Of a DNA stretch of 43,559 bases, positions 32,352 through 42,047 are shown in pieces. Below the pieces are notes generated by a model. It saw nothing but the letters and a program-made list of their open reading frames with translations, was not told the origin of the DNA and made no database searches. This stretch comes from Chitinophaga pinensis (GTDB taxonomy: Bacteria > Bacteroidota > Bacteroidia > Chitinophagales > CAMDFR01), in assembly GCA_945897725.1 (NCBI GenBank), contig CAMDFR010000021.1, positions 1 through 43,559 of the forward strand, in the 5' to 3' direction. Within the stretch, counting starts at the first letter, position 1; each line of letters begins with the position of its first letter. The translations under genes were made by a program, and so were the position numbers.

Positions 32352-33302
32352 TTACCAATATCCTAGTACCGTACTTCCCGTGGTACCTGAATAATCCCAT
32401 TCAATTTTAAAGCCATAAGCACAGCCTGAGCCACCAATTTGCACACCCGAAGCATCTGTACCAAAAGTTGCTTTTACCGTAAAGCCTGAGGTAACGGAAC
32501 TATAAATACCAGCTGTTGGTCTCCACCAGCCACAAGTTGTATTTGAACGCCAAGCTTGCTCTACATATGTTTTAAAAGTGGTCCCAAATCTTGTTACCCC
32601 CCACGAGTCAGCCGTCTTGCCATCCATAGTAGTATCGCCATTCACAATAGCATATACCTCACCACTAGATGCTGTATAACCCCACTCAGAAGTACGCGCA
32701 GTCTGCCAACTAGAGGATTCGCCATTGTCGAAAGTTACTACCATATCATAACTTCTCTCTCTTAATAAAATAGTACTTGAACCTAGCCATACGCCAATCC
32801 AATCAATTCCGTTCACGTCTGTTAAATATTTACTGCCATTAAAAATCACATAGTGATTCGCTAAATCTGGAAATAATACTTTGTAATTGATATGTGTAAT
32901 TTTAAGCACGGCACCTACATCAGACCAACGAGTACCAGAAATTAATTCTACTTTTAAAGTACCAGATCTTTTGCGATTCGGCAGTGGACATGTCACTGTG
33001 CTGTCAAAATTAATATACAAGGTAGGTATCACGTCATAAAGATCTGACGAGTCAATAGTCGCACCACAGATTTCTCCTGCCATAGGACTAGTGTTTTTTC
33101 CAAAAGCTGGAATATTCTGAATCAGATTATTCACATCATTATTTGTATTGTCATTCGTGCTCTTGATGTTGTTGACGTCCTCGTTATGCTGCTTTGAATC
33201 TGGGTCAGCTTTGGTATCGTCTTTTTTCTTGCATGATTGCATAGAAATACTCAGACATAAAATGGAAATGAAAATGGTTTTTAAAGCGAATTTTGCATTC
33301 AT
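32352..33302 (-). CDS. Putative lipoprotein of unknown function
   Basis: I do not recognise the family. ATG 33302 gives 316 residues with a lipoprotein-type signal: Lys, a hydrophobic core, then 'SMQSCKKKDD' with Cys24 as the likely lipidated residue. A low-complexity linker rich in Asp, Asn and Lys follows (about 25-65). The rest is rich in Gly, Ser, Thr and aromatic residues, with several Trp ('GTRWSDVG', 'TCGWWRPTAGIYSS') and no obvious catalytic motif. Such a layout fits a surface or periplasmic beta-rich protein. The frame extends upstream to 33350 but the signal peptide decides the start. It is a single-gene unit with its own terminator. Confidence 0.65.
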   Translation of the reverse strand: MNAKFALKTIFISILCLSISMQSCKKKDDTKADPDSKQHNEDVNNIKSTNDNTNNDVNNLIQNIPAFGKNTSPMAGEICGATIDSSDLYDVIPTLYINFDSTVTCPLPNRKRSGTLKVELISGTRWSDVGAVLKITHINYKVLFPDLANHYVIFNGSKYLTDVNGIDWIGVWLGSSTILLRERSYDMVVTFDNGESSSWQTARTSEWGYTASSGEVYAIVNGDTTMDGKTADSWGVTRFGTTFKTYVEQAWRSNTTCGWWRPTAGIYSSVTSGFTVKATFGTDASGVQIGGSGCAYGFKIEWDYSGTTGSTVLGYW

Positions 33303-33417
33303 TGTTTGTTGTTTATTATTTAAAATTAATACATTTTCGACAAATAGCATAACGTGTCTGACCCATAAATATTATATTTTGAAAATGTTAACGATTTCTT
33401 AAGATGAGGACATTAAA

Positions 33418-34611
33418 CTATTTTTTCATCGCTGCAATACCCGGTAATATTTTTCCTTCGAAAAATTCTAACATGGCACCGCCACCTGTACTTACATAAC
33501 TCACTTTATCCGCCAAATGAAACTTATTAATGGCCGCAACAGAATCGCCTCCACCTATCAATGAATAAGCCCCCTTGCCGGTGGCTTCTGCAATGGCTAA
33601 GGCAATTGACTTCGTTCCCTTCTCAAATTTTTCCAGCTCAAATACGCCCATCGGACCATTCCATAAAATAGTTTTGGAGTTCAGAATCACCTCACTAAAG
33701 GCAGCAATGGCTTTTTCTCCAATATCCAATCCCATCCATCCTTCTGGTATTTCCATATTATTCGAAATTTGAGTATTCGCATTGGCATCAAATTTATCTG
33801 CCACCACCGAATCGAAGGGCAACAAAATAGTCACGTTTTTCTTTTTCGCTTTCTTCAAAAGCTCTTTTGCAAGATCTAATTTTTCATCTTCACACAAAGA
33901 ACTTCCAATCTGTCCTCCTTGTGCTTTAAAAAAAGTATAAGCCATGCCACCTCCAACAATAATATTGTTGGCGATATTTAACAAGTTTTCTATCATCTCA
34001 ATTTTGTCCGAAACCTTTGCTCCTCCAAGTATAGCGGTAAATGGATGTTCAGCACTTTTTAATACTTTTTCTGCAGCGCTCACTTCTGCATCCATCAAAT
34101 AACCAAACATCTTATTATCAGACGTAAAATTTTCTGCAATGGTTGCAGTACTTGCATGAGCGCGATGTGCCGAGCCAAAGGCATCATTGATGTACACATT
34201 TCCTAACAAAGCAAGTTCAGATGCATACACTTTATCACCCTCTTCCTCCTCAGGATCGAAACGCGTATTTTCCAACATCAATACTTCACCTTCTTTAAGG
34301 GTACCAGCGGCCACTACAGCCTCTGCATCTATACAATTCGGGGCAAATTTTACCTCTCGTCCTAGTAGTTTGCTTACTGTTGGAAGAATATGCTTTAAAG
34401 AATATTTATCCTCTGGACCTTTTTTGGGTCTACCGAAATGCGACATCAAAATCACAGAACCTCCATCGTTCAAAACTTTCTGGATGGTTGGTGTGGCAGC
34501 ACGAATGCGCGTGTCATCTGTTACCTCCATTGTATCATTCAAAGGCACATTAAAATCAACTCTAATCAATGCCTTCTTTCCTTTAAAATTATAATCTTTA
34601 ATATTCACCAT
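33418..34611 (-). CDS. pgk: Phosphoglycerate kinase
   Basis: The glycolytic enzyme that transfers phosphate from 1,3-bisphosphoglycerate to ADP. The 397-residue protein has '[10 protein letters not shown]' (residues 15-24), '[12 protein letters not shown]', '[13 protein letters not shown]', '[13 protein letters not shown]', '[14 protein letters not shown]', '[13 protein letters not shown]' and the nucleotide-site '[11 protein letters not shown]'. All are in normal order. It lies 92 nt downstream of the GAPDH gene on the same strand; the pair may be one operon, since I see no terminator between them. Confidence 0.97.
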   Translation of the reverse strand: MVNIKDYNFKGKKALIRVDFNVPLNDTMEVTDDTRIRAATPTIQKVLNDGGSVILMSHFGRPKKGPEDKYSLKHILPTVSKLLGREVKFAPNCIDAEAVVAAGTLKEGEVLMLENTRFDPEEEEGDKVYASELALLGNVYINDAFGSAHRAHASTATIAENFTSDNKMFGYLMDAEVSAAEKVLKSAEHPFTAILGGAKVSDKIEMIENLLNIANNIIVGGGMAYTFFKAQGGQIGSSLCEDEKLDLAKELLKKAKKKNVTILLPFDSVVADKFDANANTQISNNMEIPEGWMGLDIGEKAIAAFSEVILNSKTILWNGPMGVFELEKFEKGTKSIALAIAEATGKGAYSLIGGGDSVAAINKFHLADKVSYVSTGGGAMLEFFEGKILPGIAAMKK

Positions 34612-34703
34612 GTTAAATTATTTTTATGAAAAAAGGTCATTAAAGTCAGACTCTTGCTCAACCTCAATAACCTTTTCTCGATCATTTATCTTTTACTAAT
34701 TGC

Positions 34704-35762
<1,059 letters not shown>

Positions 35763-35853
35763 AGCATATTTCACGATAATTTGTTATGAATATCTGTTTA
35801 TTTCTTGGTATTAAAGGGACAGTCTTGTGATTAGCCATTCTTTAACGGTATAA

Positions 35854-35871
35854 CTATCAATAGATTGATAG
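35854..35871. promoter_or_regulatory. Inverted repeat between gapA and tRNA-Glu
   Basis: CTATCAAT-AG-ATTGATAG is an 8-bp perfect inverted repeat with a 2-nt gap, located between the divergent gapA and tRNA-Glu promoters. It could be a regulator binding site; no other evidence. Confidence 0.3.
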
Positions 35872-35907
35872 AAGTATTGGCATCCTCGCTAGATATTTAA
35901 AAAATTA

Positions 35908-35938
35908 TTGCATCAGAAAATAAAAGTCCTTATATTTG
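35908..35938 (+). promoter_or_regulatory. Promoter of tRNA-Glu
   Basis: TTG at 35908-35910 and TATATTTG at 35931-35938 with a 20-nt spacer, the classic Bacteroidota spacing. It lies 18 nt before the tRNA. Confidence 0.75.
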
Positions 35939-35956
35939 CACTCCAATTTACGAATT

Positions 35957-36028
35957 GGCCCGTTCGTCTAACGGTTAGGACACGTCCCTTTCACGGATGA
36001 AATACGAGTTCGATTCTCGTACGGGTCA
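35957..36028 (+). tRNA. tRNA-Glu (anticodon TTC)
   Basis: The acceptor GGCCCGT (35957-35963) pairs with ACGGGTC (36021-36027, one G-T pair). The anticodon stem CGTCC/GGATG closes the loop CTTTCAC with anticodon TTC. The T stem ACGAG/CTCGT closes the loop TTCGATT. No CCA is encoded. Its own promoter and terminator flank it. Confidence 0.96.
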
Positions 36029-36029
36029 C

Positions 36030-36058
36030 AAAGCCACTCTTTTTAGGGTGGCTTTTTT
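36030..36058 (+). terminator. Terminator after tRNA-Glu
   Basis: AAAGCCAC (36030-36037) pairs with GTGGCTTT (36048-36055) and continues into T6. Confidence 0.85.
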
Positions 36059-36060
36059 AT

Positions 36061-36212
36061 TTGGTGCGTAGCGCCGGCAGGCTTATCTTTCTTCGCGATT
36101 AATGTTTCAAGTGCCGTCGCCGCGCGCTCCGCAGTACACGGTACTTGCTCCGATCGCTTACGCAAATTCCCCAGCCCCATCGGGGCGACACATTAATAGC
36201 TCCGAAGGAGCG
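36061..36212. repeat. GC-rich REP-like island after tRNA-Glu
   Basis: A strongly GC-rich stretch in an AT-rich neighbourhood. It holds GCCCC-ATC-GGGGC (36174-36186) and GCTCC-GAA-GGAGC (36199-36211), two short hairpins about 12 nt apart, a layout like REP-type dispersed repeats. Overlapping minus-strand frames read as translated repeat. The following 36213-36570 is AT-rich and I see no gene there. Confidence 0.5.
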
Positions 36213-36391
36213 AAATCGACAACAATATTTACTTTGAAAAGTAAATGTAAAATGGAATCTATCATATAAGGAAAGCCAATCGACACAGACATCACAGTTG
36301 CTATGGTATGAGGCGTTTTTATGCCACATTCTTCATCTTGATATGCAGTCTGAATACAAACCATCGGAAATTCATTTTAAATTTTCCCACC

Positions 36392-36415
36392 AAAGCCCTC
36401 TTTTGGGGCATTTTT
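36392..36415 (+). terminator. Possible weak terminator
   Basis: AAAGCCC (36392-36398) and GGGC (36406-36409) can form a short stem followed by a T-rich stretch (a second T-run follows at 36417). No gene ends just upstream, so the assignment is uncertain. Confidence 0.3.
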
Positions 36416-36572
36416 ACTTTTTTTCTCCCACTGAGGAAGAAGAATCTGCCTAGTTTATACACAATTTAACACTTTTTGCTTATCAACAGTCTGTGAATTT
36501 GTAATTTTATTATGTTGATTAACAATAAATTATAGAATATATTGATTGTTGGTAACGTGTTATTTTCTTTTT

Positions 36573-36614
36573 GTGGTAGAATGTGGTAAATTGTGTGGTA
36601 ATGTGGTAATTTTG
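36573..36614 (+). promoter_or_regulatory. Putative MraZ operator (10-bp repeats) and mraZ promoter
   Basis: Four TGTGG-type units start their GTG at 36573, 36583, 36593 and 36603, a strict 10-bp period. Three read GTGGTA; the third reads GTGTGG, with its own GTGGTA displaced by 2 bp. The last unit runs directly into TAATTTTG (36607-36614), a TAnnTTTG -7 element, 30 nt before the mraZ ATG. MraZ of other bacteria represses its own operon by binding TGGG-type direct repeats spaced about 10 bp upstream of mraZ. The position and periodicity here match that arrangement. Binding would cover the promoter. Confidence 0.7.
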
Positions 36615-36643
36615 AAATCATTAAAGCGCCACACATATAACAA

Positions 36644-37123
36644 ATGGATTTTTTAGGAGAACATAAGTGTAAACTAGATGAGAAGGGACGTTTGAGACTT
36701 CCCACTGCTCTAAAGCAACAGATGAACCCTGTGGCGAACGGGAAGTTTGTAATCAATCGTGGATTTGATGGTTGCTTGGAATTGTATCCAATGGACTATT
36801 GGGTACAATTGAAAAAAGTGATGGATAAAAAGTTGAACAAATTCAATTCGGCACATAGAGAATTTTATCGACGATTTACTTCGGGTGCTACAGAGCTATC
36901 ATTGGATGGGGTGGATAGAATTAATTTCCCGAAGCACTTGATGGAATATGCAGATATCAAAAACGAATGTTACCTCACGCCAGGACAAAATACGATAGAG
37001 GTATGGAGTGTTCAGAAATACGAAGAGCGTATCAATAATTTTAATTCTGATGCTTATCAAGATATTGCGAATGAGGTAATGGGGAATATTAATTTGTGGG
37101 ACGATGAATCAGCCAAAAGTTAA
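36644..37123 (+). CDS. mraZ: Transcriptional regulator MraZ
   Basis: A 159-residue protein with two AbrB/SpoVT-like DNA-binding units. The first is 'FLGEHKCKLDEKGRLRLP' (residues 3-20) and the second 'GATELSLDGVDRINFPKHL' (about 86-104). MraZ proteins form rings and bind direct repeats upstream of their own operon, usually repressing cell division and wall genes. It is the first gene of the dcw cluster, which is the usual place. Four direct repeats precede the promoter. rsmH follows after 9 nt. Confidence 0.95.
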   Translation: MDFLGEHKCKLDEKGRLRLPTALKQQMNPVANGKFVINRGFDGCLELYPMDYWVQLKKVMDKKLNKFNSAHREFYRRFTSGATELSLDGVDRINFPKHLMEYADIKNECYLTPGQNTIEVWSVQKYEERINNFNSDAYQDIANEVMGNINLWDDESAKS

Positions 37124-37132
37124 TCAGCGCCA

Positions 37133-38026
37133 ATGTATCACATACCTGTTCTTTTACACGAATGCATAGAGGCATTACAGCTTAAAGCAGATGGGATATA
37201 CGTAGATGCTACGTTTGGTGGTGGTGGACACTCTAAAGAAATGTTGAAATTGCTCGGTAAAAATGGAAAGTTAATCGTTTTTGATCAAGATCCTGATGCA
37301 GCTAAAAATGTTCCTGATGATGATAGAATCATTTTTGTAGCGGCAAATTTCAGACATCTGAAACGTTTTTTGAAATTGCATCAATGTGCACAGGTAGATG
37401 GAATACTCGCTGACTTAGGAGTGTCCTCCTATCAATTCGATACTGGTGAACGTGGCTTCTCCTATCGATTCGAAGGTCCCTTGGATATGCGAATGAATGT
37501 AAAGGAAGGAGTGACGGCAGCAGATATTTTGAATACTTATGATGAGAAAGCGTTGCAGCAATTGCTGAGTGAATATGGTGAGGTGACAAATTCAAAAACA
37601 TTGGCGATTGCCTTAGTAGAAGCAAGAAGTAGAAAAAAGTATGAAACAATAAATGATTTACTGGCTATTGTTGAGATGCATGTAAAGGGAAATAAATACT
37701 CTTATTATGGACAAGTATTTCAAGCCTTAAGAATCGAAGTGAATGAAGAGCTGATTGTATTGAAAGAGTTTTTATACCAATGTGCAGATGTGATTAAGCC
37801 TGGTGGAATATTAGCAGTGCTTACCTTTCATTCGTTGGAAGAACGCTTGGTGAAAAACTATATGAAGAAAGGCTCATTTGACGGGGAACATGTGAAAGAC
37901 GATTTTGGTAAAATTTATTTACCCTTTAAACCGGTCAATAAAAAACCAATAGAGGCAAGTGTCGAGGAGCTGGAAGTAAATAGTAGGTCGAGAAGTGCAA
38001 AACTCAGAATTGCTGTGCATACTTAA
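37133..38026 (+). CDS. rsmH: 16S rRNA (cytosine-1402-N4)-methyltransferase
   Basis: RsmH (MraW) methylates N4 of C1402 in 16S rRNA. The 297-residue protein starts 'MYHIPVLLHECIEAL', has the SAM motif 'VDATFGGGGHSKEML' (res 24-38), 'DGILADLGVSSYQFD', 'GFSYRFEGPLDMRMN', 'QVFQALRIEVNEEL' and 'LAVLTFHSLEERLVKNYM'. All are standard. It belongs to the dcw operon between mraZ and ftsL. Confidence 0.97.
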   Translation: MYHIPVLLHECIEALQLKADGIYVDATFGGGGHSKEMLKLLGKNGKLIVFDQDPDAAKNVPDDDRIIFVAANFRHLKRFLKLHQCAQVDGILADLGVSSYQFDTGERGFSYRFEGPLDMRMNVKEGVTAADILNTYDEKALQQLLSEYGEVTNSKTLAIALVEARSRKKYETINDLLAIVEMHVKGNKYSYYGQVFQALRIEVNEELIVLKEFLYQCADVIKPGGILAVLTFHSLEERLVKNYMKKGSFDGEHVKDDFGKIYLPFKPVNKKPIEASVEELEVNSRSRSAKLRIAVHT

Positions 38027-38033
38027 TTGTTAA

Positions 38034-38049
38034 ATTGCTATATAGCAAT
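38034..38049. promoter_or_regulatory. 16-bp palindrome between rsmH and ftsL
   Basis: ATTGCTATATAGCAAT is a perfect 16-bp palindrome, 7 nt after the rsmH stop and 47 nt before ftsL, in the only sizeable gap of the dcw operon. It could be a binding site or an RNA hairpin (no T-run, so not a terminator). Confidence 0.4.
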
Positions 38050-38096
38050 ATACTTATAAAAACTAAAAAAGATATTAACAAGTTATTGATAAAGAA

Positions 38097-38489
38097 ATGA
38101 AAGAAGAAGAAACAGAAGAAAATAAAAAACCAAGTGAGTCTCCAGAAGCAGAGGAGTCAAAGGTTTTCTCTTCTTTCATTAGGAAGACTGGCGAAGTATC
38201 GAATCAAGATCATGCAAGAATATTTAGGGCTATACCCTTTATTATTTTCCTAGTGGGATTGGCCATGTTGCATATCGCGAATAATCACAATGCTGAAAAT
38301 AAGATCAGATCTATCGAAAGAATGGAGAAGGAATTAAAAGAAGATAGATGGGAGTTTATGAGCACAAAAAGTGACTTGATGTTGAAGAGTAGACAAAGTG
38401 AAGTAGCTAAATTGATGGAAGCATCAGGTGTCCTTGAATTGAGAACACCACCACAAAAAATTATAATTAAAAAAAGTGAGTACCAATAA
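38097..38489 (+). CDS. ftsL: Cell division protein FtsL-like
   Basis: A 130-residue bitopic protein: an acidic cytoplasmic N-terminus (about residues 1-43, many Glu), one membrane segment (about 44-62, 'AIPFIIFLVGLAMLHIA') and a coiled-coil periplasmic part ('RSIERMEKELKEDRWEFMSTKSDL'). This is the FtsL layout in Bacteroidota, and the position between rsmH and ftsI confirms it. FtsL joins FtsB and FtsQ in the divisome and helps activate FtsWI. Its 3' end overlaps the GTG start of ftsI by 14 nt. Confidence 0.9.
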   Translation: MKEEETEENKKPSESPEAEESKVFSSFIRKTGEVSNQDHARIFRAIPFIIFLVGLAMLHIANNHNAENKIRSIERMEKELKEDRWEFMSTKSDLMLKSRQSEVAKLMEASGVLELRTPPQKIIIKKSEYQ

Positions 38490-40581
38490 AAGAAAAGATG
38501 TTATCTGGCGTGTCTACGTTGCCTTTTTTGGTATCGTCCTTTTTGGTATGGCGGTATTGGGAAAGACATTACATACACAAGTTTCAGAAGGTGCCCACTG
38601 GAAGGGTATGGCAGATAGCTTGACTATTTTTTCGAAAACCATTGCTCCTGAACGAGGCAATATTTATAGTGAAGATGGAAGGATGTTGGCAACGAGCTTA
38701 CCCTTTTTTGATGTGCGCCTTGACCTAGCTGCCAATGGAATTGTGAAGGAAACTTTTGCAAAGAATATTGATTCATTGAGTCTTTGCTTGGCTAATTTTT
38801 TTGGTGATAAAACACAAAGTCAGTATCGATCTGAATTGATGAATGCTCGAAAAGATAAGAACCGCTACTATCTCTTGAAAGCCAATTTATCTTATACTCA
38901 ATTAAAAGCCCTCAAAACATTTGCATTATTATGGCAAGGCAGAAATAAGTCAGGACTAATAGTGATACAAAAAAATAAGAGGATTATGCCTTTCGGTGAT
39001 TTGGCAGAACGAACCATAGGTTATGTTGGCGCTCAAGGGGATTATAAGGTTGGATTGGAAGGAAGTTTTGATAAAGAATTGAATGGTGTGGAAGGTCAGA
39101 TTTTAGTACAACGACTGGCAGGCGGAACGTTGGTGCCTGTGAATGGTGACGATGATATTGATCCACAAGCAGGGCATGATATTTATACTACAATAGATAT
39201 CAATCTACAAGATGTTGCGGAGAATGCTTTATACAAAGCCTTGGTTTCTCATGAAGCAGATTGGGGTACTTGTATTTTGATGGAAGTGAAGACAGGAAAA
39301 ATAAAGGCAATGGCCAATCTAACGACGAATAAAGATGGTAGCTATAGCGAAAAGTTCAACTATGCTTTAGGAGAGCGAACCGAGCCAGGTTCAACCTTCA
39401 AGTTAGCCAGTATGATTGCACTTTTGGAAGATGGTTTCATCAATATCAATGATAGCATCGATATTGAATACGGAGAGAAAAAGTATGACAAACAAATAAT
39501 GCATGATGCCGAAGAGCATGGTTTGAAAAAGGTTTCCATCAAGCATGCTTTTGCTATTTCTTCCAATGTCGGGGTATCTAAAATGGTCTATAATAACTAC
39601 AGAGGCAAGGAAAAACAATTCTATCAGCATCTCTGCGACCTTCGATTAAATAGACTAACTGGTTTAGAAATCAAAGGTGAAACAACTCCTAAAATTAAAC
39701 TCCCAGCCGAATATAGTGGCGTTTCCTTACCATGGATTAGCGTTGGATATGAACAGCAAATTACTCCTTTGCAAATGCTTTGTTTTTACAATATCATCGC
39801 GAATAATGGAACGGCGGTGAAGCCATATATCGTTAGTGAATTCAAAGAGTTTAACAAAACTGTCAAAACTTTTTTACCCATTGTAGAGCAAGAAAAGATG
39901 ATCAGCGATAAAAGTATGCCCGCTGTAAAACAATTGTTGGAGGCTGTTTGCATTGAGGGTACTGGAAAAGAGTTGAGCAAAGATGCCCCTTACAAAATTG
40001 CAGGAAAAACAGGGACCACAAAATTAATTGTGAATGGGAAATATGAAGGCGGTTATAATGCTTCTTTTATTGGCTATTTCCCTGCTGATAATCCACAGTA
40101 CTCATGTGCTGTGATGATAAGCAATCCGACGATAAATGGTTACTATGGTGGAAGTGTTGCTGGTCCTGTGTTTCGTGAGGTAGCAGATAAAGTATATGCC
40201 ACTTGTAGCAGTATACATCTTGCTGTAAATCTTGTAAAAACATCAGATACCATGAATGGCGAAAAGCCTTTGATCGCTTATGGTAAAAGTGCTGAAATAG
40301 AGAAAATTTATCAGATGCTGAGAATTCCATTTATCTCGAATGCGAAGTCAGCATGGGTGAGTAGCAATTTGGTAAATAATAAAATTCAGTTGACAGATAA
40401 TGAAATGATCGATAATCAAGTGCCTAATGTGAAAGGCATGGGGCTGAAGGATGCTATTTATTTATTAGAATCAAAAGGACTGAAAGTACAGGTTTCTGGG
40501 GTTGGCAAAGTGAATACACAAAGCATTCTGCCTGGAGCGCTTATTACAAAAGGAAATATAATCATACTGACATTAAGTTAA
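38476..40581 (+). CDS. ftsI: Peptidoglycan transpeptidase FtsI (PBP3-like) with PASTA domain
   Basis: The septal class B penicillin-binding protein, 701 residues. After one membrane anchor (about residues 10-31) and the PBP dimer domain ('PERGNIYSEDGRMLA', 58-72), the transpeptidase has S306-T-F-K309, S362-x-N364 and K511-T-G-T. A C-terminal PASTA domain (about 640-701, 'VPNVKGMGLKDAIYLLES') is present; PASTA domains are common in Bacteroidota and Firmicutes FtsI but absent in E. coli. The start is GTG within ftsL. The stop shares one base with the murE start, so the cluster is tightly coupled. Confidence 0.96.
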   Translation: MSTNKRKDVIWRVYVAFFGIVLFGMAVLGKTLHTQVSEGAHWKGMADSLTIFSKTIAPERGNIYSEDGRMLATSLPFFDVRLDLAANGIVKETFAKNIDSLSLCLANFFGDKTQSQYRSELMNARKDKNRYYLLKANLSYTQLKALKTFALLWQGRNKSGLIVIQKNKRIMPFGDLAERTIGYVGAQGDYKVGLEGSFDKELNGVEGQILVQRLAGGTLVPVNGDDDIDPQAGHDIYTTIDINLQDVAENALYKALVSHEADWGTCILMEVKTGKIKAMANLTTNKDGSYSEKFNYALGERTEPGSTFKLASMIALLEDGFININDSIDIEYGEKKYDKQIMHDAEEHGLKKVSIKHAFAISSNVGVSKMVYNNYRGKEKQFYQHLCDLRLNRLTGLEIKGETTPKIKLPAEYSGVSLPWISVGYEQQITPLQMLCFYNIIANNGTAVKPYIVSEFKEFNKTVKTFLPIVEQEKMISDKSMPAVKQLLEAVCIEGTGKELSKDAPYKIAGKTGTTKLIVNGKYEGGYNASFIGYFPADNPQYSCAVMISNPTINGYYGGSVAGPVFREVADKVYATCSSIHLAVNLVKTSDTMNGEKPLIAYGKSAEIEKIYQMLRIPFISNAKSAWVSSNLVNNKIQLTDNEMIDNQVPNVKGMGLKDAIYLLESKGLKVQVSGVGKVNTQSILPGALITKGNIIILTLS

Positions 40582-42047
40582 TGAAGTTATTAAAGGACAT
40601 ATTATATAAGGTAAGCTTGTTGGAAGTCGCAGGGAATACTTCTGTGTCAATTGACAATATTTGTTTCGATTCTCGACAAGTAAAGCAAGGTGATGTTTTC
40701 GTTGCTACTAAAGGTGTTGCAGCTGATGGTCATCAATACATCGACAAAGCAATCTCCTTGGGTGCCATAGCGATTGTTTGTGAAGAAATGCCTATAAGTA
40801 TCGTGGAGGCGGTGACTTATGTAAAAGTAAAAGATTCTTCTTATGCATTGGGAATTATGGCTGCGAACTTTTATGAGGAGCCATCAACAAGGATGAAAAT
40901 TGTTGGGGTGACAGGTACTAATGGCAAGACATCTGTCGCCACTCTTTTATTTAAAATGTTTCGTCACTTAGGATATCATGTAGGTTTGGTATCAACCGTA
41001 GAAAATAAAATTGATGATACTACCATTCCTTCTACTCATACTACGCCTGATGCACTTAAATTAAATCAATTGTTTGCAATGATGATAGAACAGGGATGTA
41101 CTTACTGCTTTATGGAAGTGAGTTCACATGCTATTCATCAGGAGAGGATTGCTGGGGTAAAATTCGTAGGAGGTATTTTTACAAATCTGACACACGATCA
41201 TTTAGACTATCATAAAACATTCAAAGATTACCTGAATGCGAAGAAAAAATTCTTTGATGATATGTCATCAGATGCCTTTGTTATCACAAATATGGATGAC
41301 AAAAATGGCATGGTAATGTTACAAAATACCAAGGCAAAAAAACACACCTATGCCTTAAAGTCACCAGCGGATTTTAAAGCAAAAATTCTGGAAAATACAT
41401 TTCTTGGATTGTCTCTAAATATTGATGGACAAGAGTTACATACGGCATTGATTGGTGAGTTTAATGCGTATAATATGTTAGCCGTTTATGGTGCAGCCAT
41501 TTCTTTGGGTATCGAAAAAATAGAAGTGCTTAAAGCATTAAGCATACTGAAAAGTGCCGAAGGAAGATTTGATTATATCGTTTCTTCAGAAGAAAAAGTG
41601 ATTGGCATTATCGATTATGCGCATACGCCAGATGCCTTACTAAAAGTATTAGAAACCATCAAGGGTATCAGAACAGGAAATGAGCAATTGATCGCTGTTG
41701 TAGGATGTGGAGGTGATAGAGATGTATCAAAGAGGCCTTTAATGGCAGCAGTTTCCTGCGATTTCAGTGATAAGGTAATTCTTACTTCAGACAATCCGAG
41801 AAGTGAAGATCCTGCTCAAATTATCACAGAGATGTCAGCGACACTCAACCCAGCTCAAAAGAAAAAAGTATTAAGTATTGTAGATAGAAAAGAAGCCATA
41901 AGAACAGCTTGCGCATTAGCTAATCATGGTGATATCATTTTAGTAGCTGGAAAAGGACATGAAAAATATCAAGAAATCAAAGGGGTAAAATATCCATTTG
42001 ATGATAAGTCAATATTGACAGAAACCTTTAAAGAATTAGACAAATAA
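40581..42047 (+). CDS. murE: UDP-MurNAc-tripeptide synthetase MurE
   Basis: It adds the third amino acid to UDP-MurNAc-L-Ala-D-Glu in the cytoplasm. The 488-residue protein has '[14 protein letters not shown]' (domain 1), the ATP loop '[10 protein letters not shown]' (109-118), 'STHTTPDAL', '[14 protein letters not shown]' with the Mg/Lys-carbamate region, and '[11 protein letters not shown]'. The DNPR box is the marker for meso-diaminopimelate as substrate, so the wall should be of the mDAP type. Start and stop each overlap the neighbouring gene by one base. Confidence 0.96.
   Translation: MKLLKDILYKVSLLEVAGNTSVSIDNICFDSRQVKQGDVFVATKGVAADGHQYIDKAISLGAIAIVCEEMPISIVEAVTYVKVKDSSYALGIMAANFYEEPSTRMKIVGVTGTNGKTSVATLLFKMFRHLGYHVGLVSTVENKIDDTTIPSTHTTPDALKLNQLFAMMIEQGCTYCFMEVSSHAIHQERIAGVKFVGGIFTNLTHDHLDYHKTFKDYLNAKKKFFDDMSSDAFVITNMDDKNGMVMLQNTKAKKHTYALKSPADFKAKILENTFLGLSLNIDGQELHTALIGEFNAYNMLAVYGAAISLGIEKIEVLKALSILKSAEGRFDYIVSSEEKVIGIIDYAHTPDALLKVLETIKGIRTGNEQLIAVVGCGGDRDVSKRPLMAAVSCDFSDKVILTSDNPRSEDPAQIITEMSATLNPAQKKKVLSIVDRKEAIRTACALANHGDIILVAGKGHEKYQEIKGVKYPFDDKSILTETFKELDK

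Noticed and set aside
36158..36364. Minus-strand open frame of 68 codons
   Set aside because: It runs through the GC-rich REP-like hairpins, has no homology I recognise, and overlaps another frame of similar quality; it looks like a translated repeat.
36455..36463. DnaA-box-like TTATACACA
   Set aside because: A single near-match (one mismatch) without further boxes or origin features.
36571..36610. CRISPR or simple tandem repeat
   Set aside because: There are only four units of 10 bp without spacers, located just upstream of mraZ; an operator is the better reading. No CRISPR array was seen anywhere.
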